A DNA stretch of 16,080 bases from JBJENW01 sp051880395 (GTDB lineage Bacteria; Bacillota; Clostridia; Lachnospirales; Lachnospiraceae). Below, piece by piece: positions 15,098-16,080 of the stretch. The number at the start of each line of letters is the position of its first letter. Within the stretch, counting starts at the first letter, position 1. The stretch spans positions 1-16,080 of the forward strand of contig JBJENW010000120.1 of assembly GCA_051880395.1 (NCBI GenBank), given 5' to 3'. The position numbers and the translations under genes were made by a program. Under the pieces are notes generated by a model. The model ran no database searches, had not been told where the DNA came from, and worked only from the letters and a program-made list of their open reading frames with translations.

Positions 15098-15664
15098 TTA
15101 TGCAAATTCTTCCTGTCTTGTTTCAATATCTTTTCGAAACAGAAACCCAAACACTTTTCGTACGAGTGGTTGAATAAAGAATAACTGTGTAAAAAAGGCA
15201 AATGGAAAATTAAAACACATCAGTTTCAACCAGTTTGCTAACAACGTAAAAAGATTGAATCCGGCATAGTAAGGATAATAGAACCATGCTGCTAAAAAGC
15301 TCATAGCCGGACACATGATGGTTACAGTGGAACAAATAATGGCACTTTCAAACTGCATCGGATGGCTTGTTTTTGGATCAAATACGTTACAAGCCATTTT
15401 GAAAGAGCAAGGACTTCCAATCAGACATTCTAATCCATAAGCAAAGCAAAACTCAATCAGAATTACGGCCCAGATTGGGAGCATATGACCGAACATATAG
15501 ACACCACCCTGTTTTTCAATGGCGTGTATTACGCTGTCGGCTCCGGTTACAGTCATCAAAGTGTTTCCGTTCACAACATATAAGCTGTAAAAAACATACG
15601 CATGAACAGTGATCAATACGGTTAAGAATGCGAATACCATTCTTTGAAATTGATTTCTTGGCAT
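15098..15664 (-). CDS. Four-TM integral membrane protein, DUF2798-like
   Basis: The ATG at 15664 begins MPRNQFQRMVF and lies 7 bases after AAAGGAGA, giving 188 residues. A GTG-led extension from 15721 would run through the leader hairpin and is rejected. Four hydrophobic segments are visible: FAFLTVLITVHAYVFYSLYVV (~12-33), MLPIWAVILIEFCFAYGLE (~60-80), ICSTVTIMCPAMSFLAAWF (~110-130) and FNFPFAFFTQLFFIQPLV (~150-170). The last is followed by a basic tail. The NQFQR-M-VF start and the FPFAFFTQLFFIQPLVRK ending recall DUF2798-type small membrane proteins, where two similar two-helix units repeat. That assignment is from memory of the family. It has its own promoter and a long structured leader. 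Its role is unknown, with no link to transport or chemotaxis visible. Confidence 0.75.
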   Translation of the reverse strand: MPRNQFQRMVFAFLTVLITVHAYVFYSLYVVNGNTLMTVTGADSVIHAIEKQGGVYMFGHMLPIWAVILIEFCFAYGLECLIGSPCSFKMACNVFDPKTSHPMQFESAIICSTVTIMCPAMSFLAAWFYYPYYAGFNLFTLLANWLKLMCFNFPFAFFTQLFFIQPLVRKVFGFLFRKDIETRQEEFA

Positions 15665-15703
15665 AAAAAAATCTCCTTTCGAGAATACATGAGAACATAA
15701 AAA

Positions 15704-15785
15704 GACACAAGCATGCTGCACGTATTTGATAGATGTAATACATAATTACCGTAATCAGATTTACGTGCAAAGCACAACTTGTGTC
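15704..15785 (-). promoter_or_regulatory. Three-tier long hairpin in the leader of the DUF2798-like gene
   Basis: Nested inverted repeats stack almost coaxially: GACACAAG (15704-15711) with CTTGTGTC (15778-15785); TGCACGTA (15717-15724) with TACGTGCA (15762-15769); and GTAAT (15735-15739) with ATTAC (15745-15749), loop ACATA. ATTTGAT/ATCAGAT (15724-15730 and 15754-15760) extends the middle stem with one G-U pair. On the minus strand, the outer stem is followed at once by TTTTT (15703-15699), like an intrinsic terminator placed before the ribosome binding site. This suggests leader-mediated control. It matches no riboswitch class I recognise. Confidence 0.5.
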
Positions 15786-15815
15786 GTTTATGTTTCGTTA
15801 TTTTGTTGCCTAAAA

Positions 15816-15845
15816 AGTATACCACGGATTTTGTGGAGTGGTCAA
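15816..15845 (-). promoter_or_regulatory. Strong sigma-A promoter for the DUF2798-like gene
   Basis: On the minus strand, TTGACC (15845-15840), an 18-bp spacer and TATACT (15821-15816) form a near-consensus pair. TGG immediately before the -10 makes it an extended -10. Transcription would start near 15809, giving a leader of about 145 bases that contains the long hairpin. Confidence 0.75.
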
Positions 15846-15880
15846 GTTTTTATTTTTTCGTTTCGTCAGTAACTATCAAA

Positions 15881-15988
15881 ATTGTAGCCACCATTTTTAG
15901 GGTATTTTGACGAAAAATATCTCAACTGAGGGGGATTTCCTACACGGTCGTTTCCGGCATCCGGCAGGAGGCAAGGTGCGGGGTGGCT
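15881..15988 (+). repeat. Copy B of the dispersed element, enclosed by a 7-bp terminal stem
   Basis: This is the plus-strand homologue of the element at 1-130. AGCCACC (15886-15892) is the exact complement of GGTGGCT (15982-15988), so the conserved core can sit in one closed stem. In copy A the corresponding pairing (GCCACCC with GGGCGGC) is kept with one mismatch. A second inverted pair, TTTCGTC (15861-15867) and GACGAAA (15909-15915), overlaps its 5' side. One frame reads SYTVVSGIRQEA and matches SFTDVSGIRAGA in copy A; another frame is open from 15930 to the window end. Neither has an ATG in this copy. Nothing else is supported in 15846-16080. Confidence 0.7.
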
Positions 15989-16080
15989 GAAACAAAAGTG
16001 GCTAGACAGAAATGAAGTCGAGTTTGGATGGGCGGATTTGCGATGCTTTATTTTTACTGTCTTTCGAAGGTCGGACAGTC

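Noticed and set aside
15061..15990. Identical GGGTGGCTGA at 15061-15070 and 15981-15990
   Set aside because: A 10-base match without similarity in the flanks. In the first place it is one arm of a terminator hairpin, in the second part of the dispersed element's stem. Most likely chance.
16056..16079. Short inverted repeat ACTGTC ... GACAGT at the right edge
   Set aside because: The 6-bp arms with a 12-base loop and no T run are too weak to call alone, and the sequence is cut off at the window end.

Overview
The window looks like a low-GC Gram-positive genome, most likely a motile Lachnospiraceae-type Clostridium relative. Supporting signs are strong AGGAGG-type ribosome binding sites, A/T-rich spacers, diacylglyceryl-type lipoproteins, CUT1-type sugar transporter permeases, a Gram-positive adaptor/MacB-like pair and a two-TM chemoreceptor. 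The genus cannot be fixed from sequence reading alone.

Layout. (a) 1-174 holds a G+C-richer element on the minus strand. A clearly related copy lies in plus orientation at 15881-15988, so the same dispersed element brackets almost the whole window in inverted orientation. (b) 175-3330 (minus) encodes a 1051-residue exported protein: three and a half diverged tandem modules, a Ser/Pro-rich linker built from 36-bp and 18-bp tandem repeats, then an Fn3-like and a Big-like Ig domain. (c) A divergent control region (3331-3537) separates it from a seven-gene plus-strand operon, 3538-13307. The operon order is: exported protein of unknown function; two paralogous propeller-plus-solute-binding lipoproteins; MalF-like permease; MalG-like permease; HlyD/MacA-like adaptor; short MacB-like membrane protein. 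Gaps are 33 bp or less, and two junctions overlap. (d) A hairpin terminator (13395-13427) is followed by a chemoreceptor gene (13486-15057) with an sCache_3-like sensor. (e) A perfect hairpin separates it from a convergent four-TM protein gene (15098-15664, minus). That gene has a strong sigma-A promoter and a long leader carrying a three-tier hairpin that ends in a T run. (f) The window ends in the second copy of the dispersed element.

How the genes may work together. The operon looks like an ABC importer (two alternative binding lipoproteins plus two permeases) transcribed with half of a MacAB-like envelope system. Neither transporter has an ATPase here, so the importer probably borrows a shared MsmX-type ATPase, and the adaptor/MacB pair may not be a conventional exporter. 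The propeller/solute-binding fusion, its tandem duplication and the hybrid operon are the best candidates for an under-described system. The divergent repeat-rich exported protein and the downstream chemoreceptor are plausible but unproven partners.
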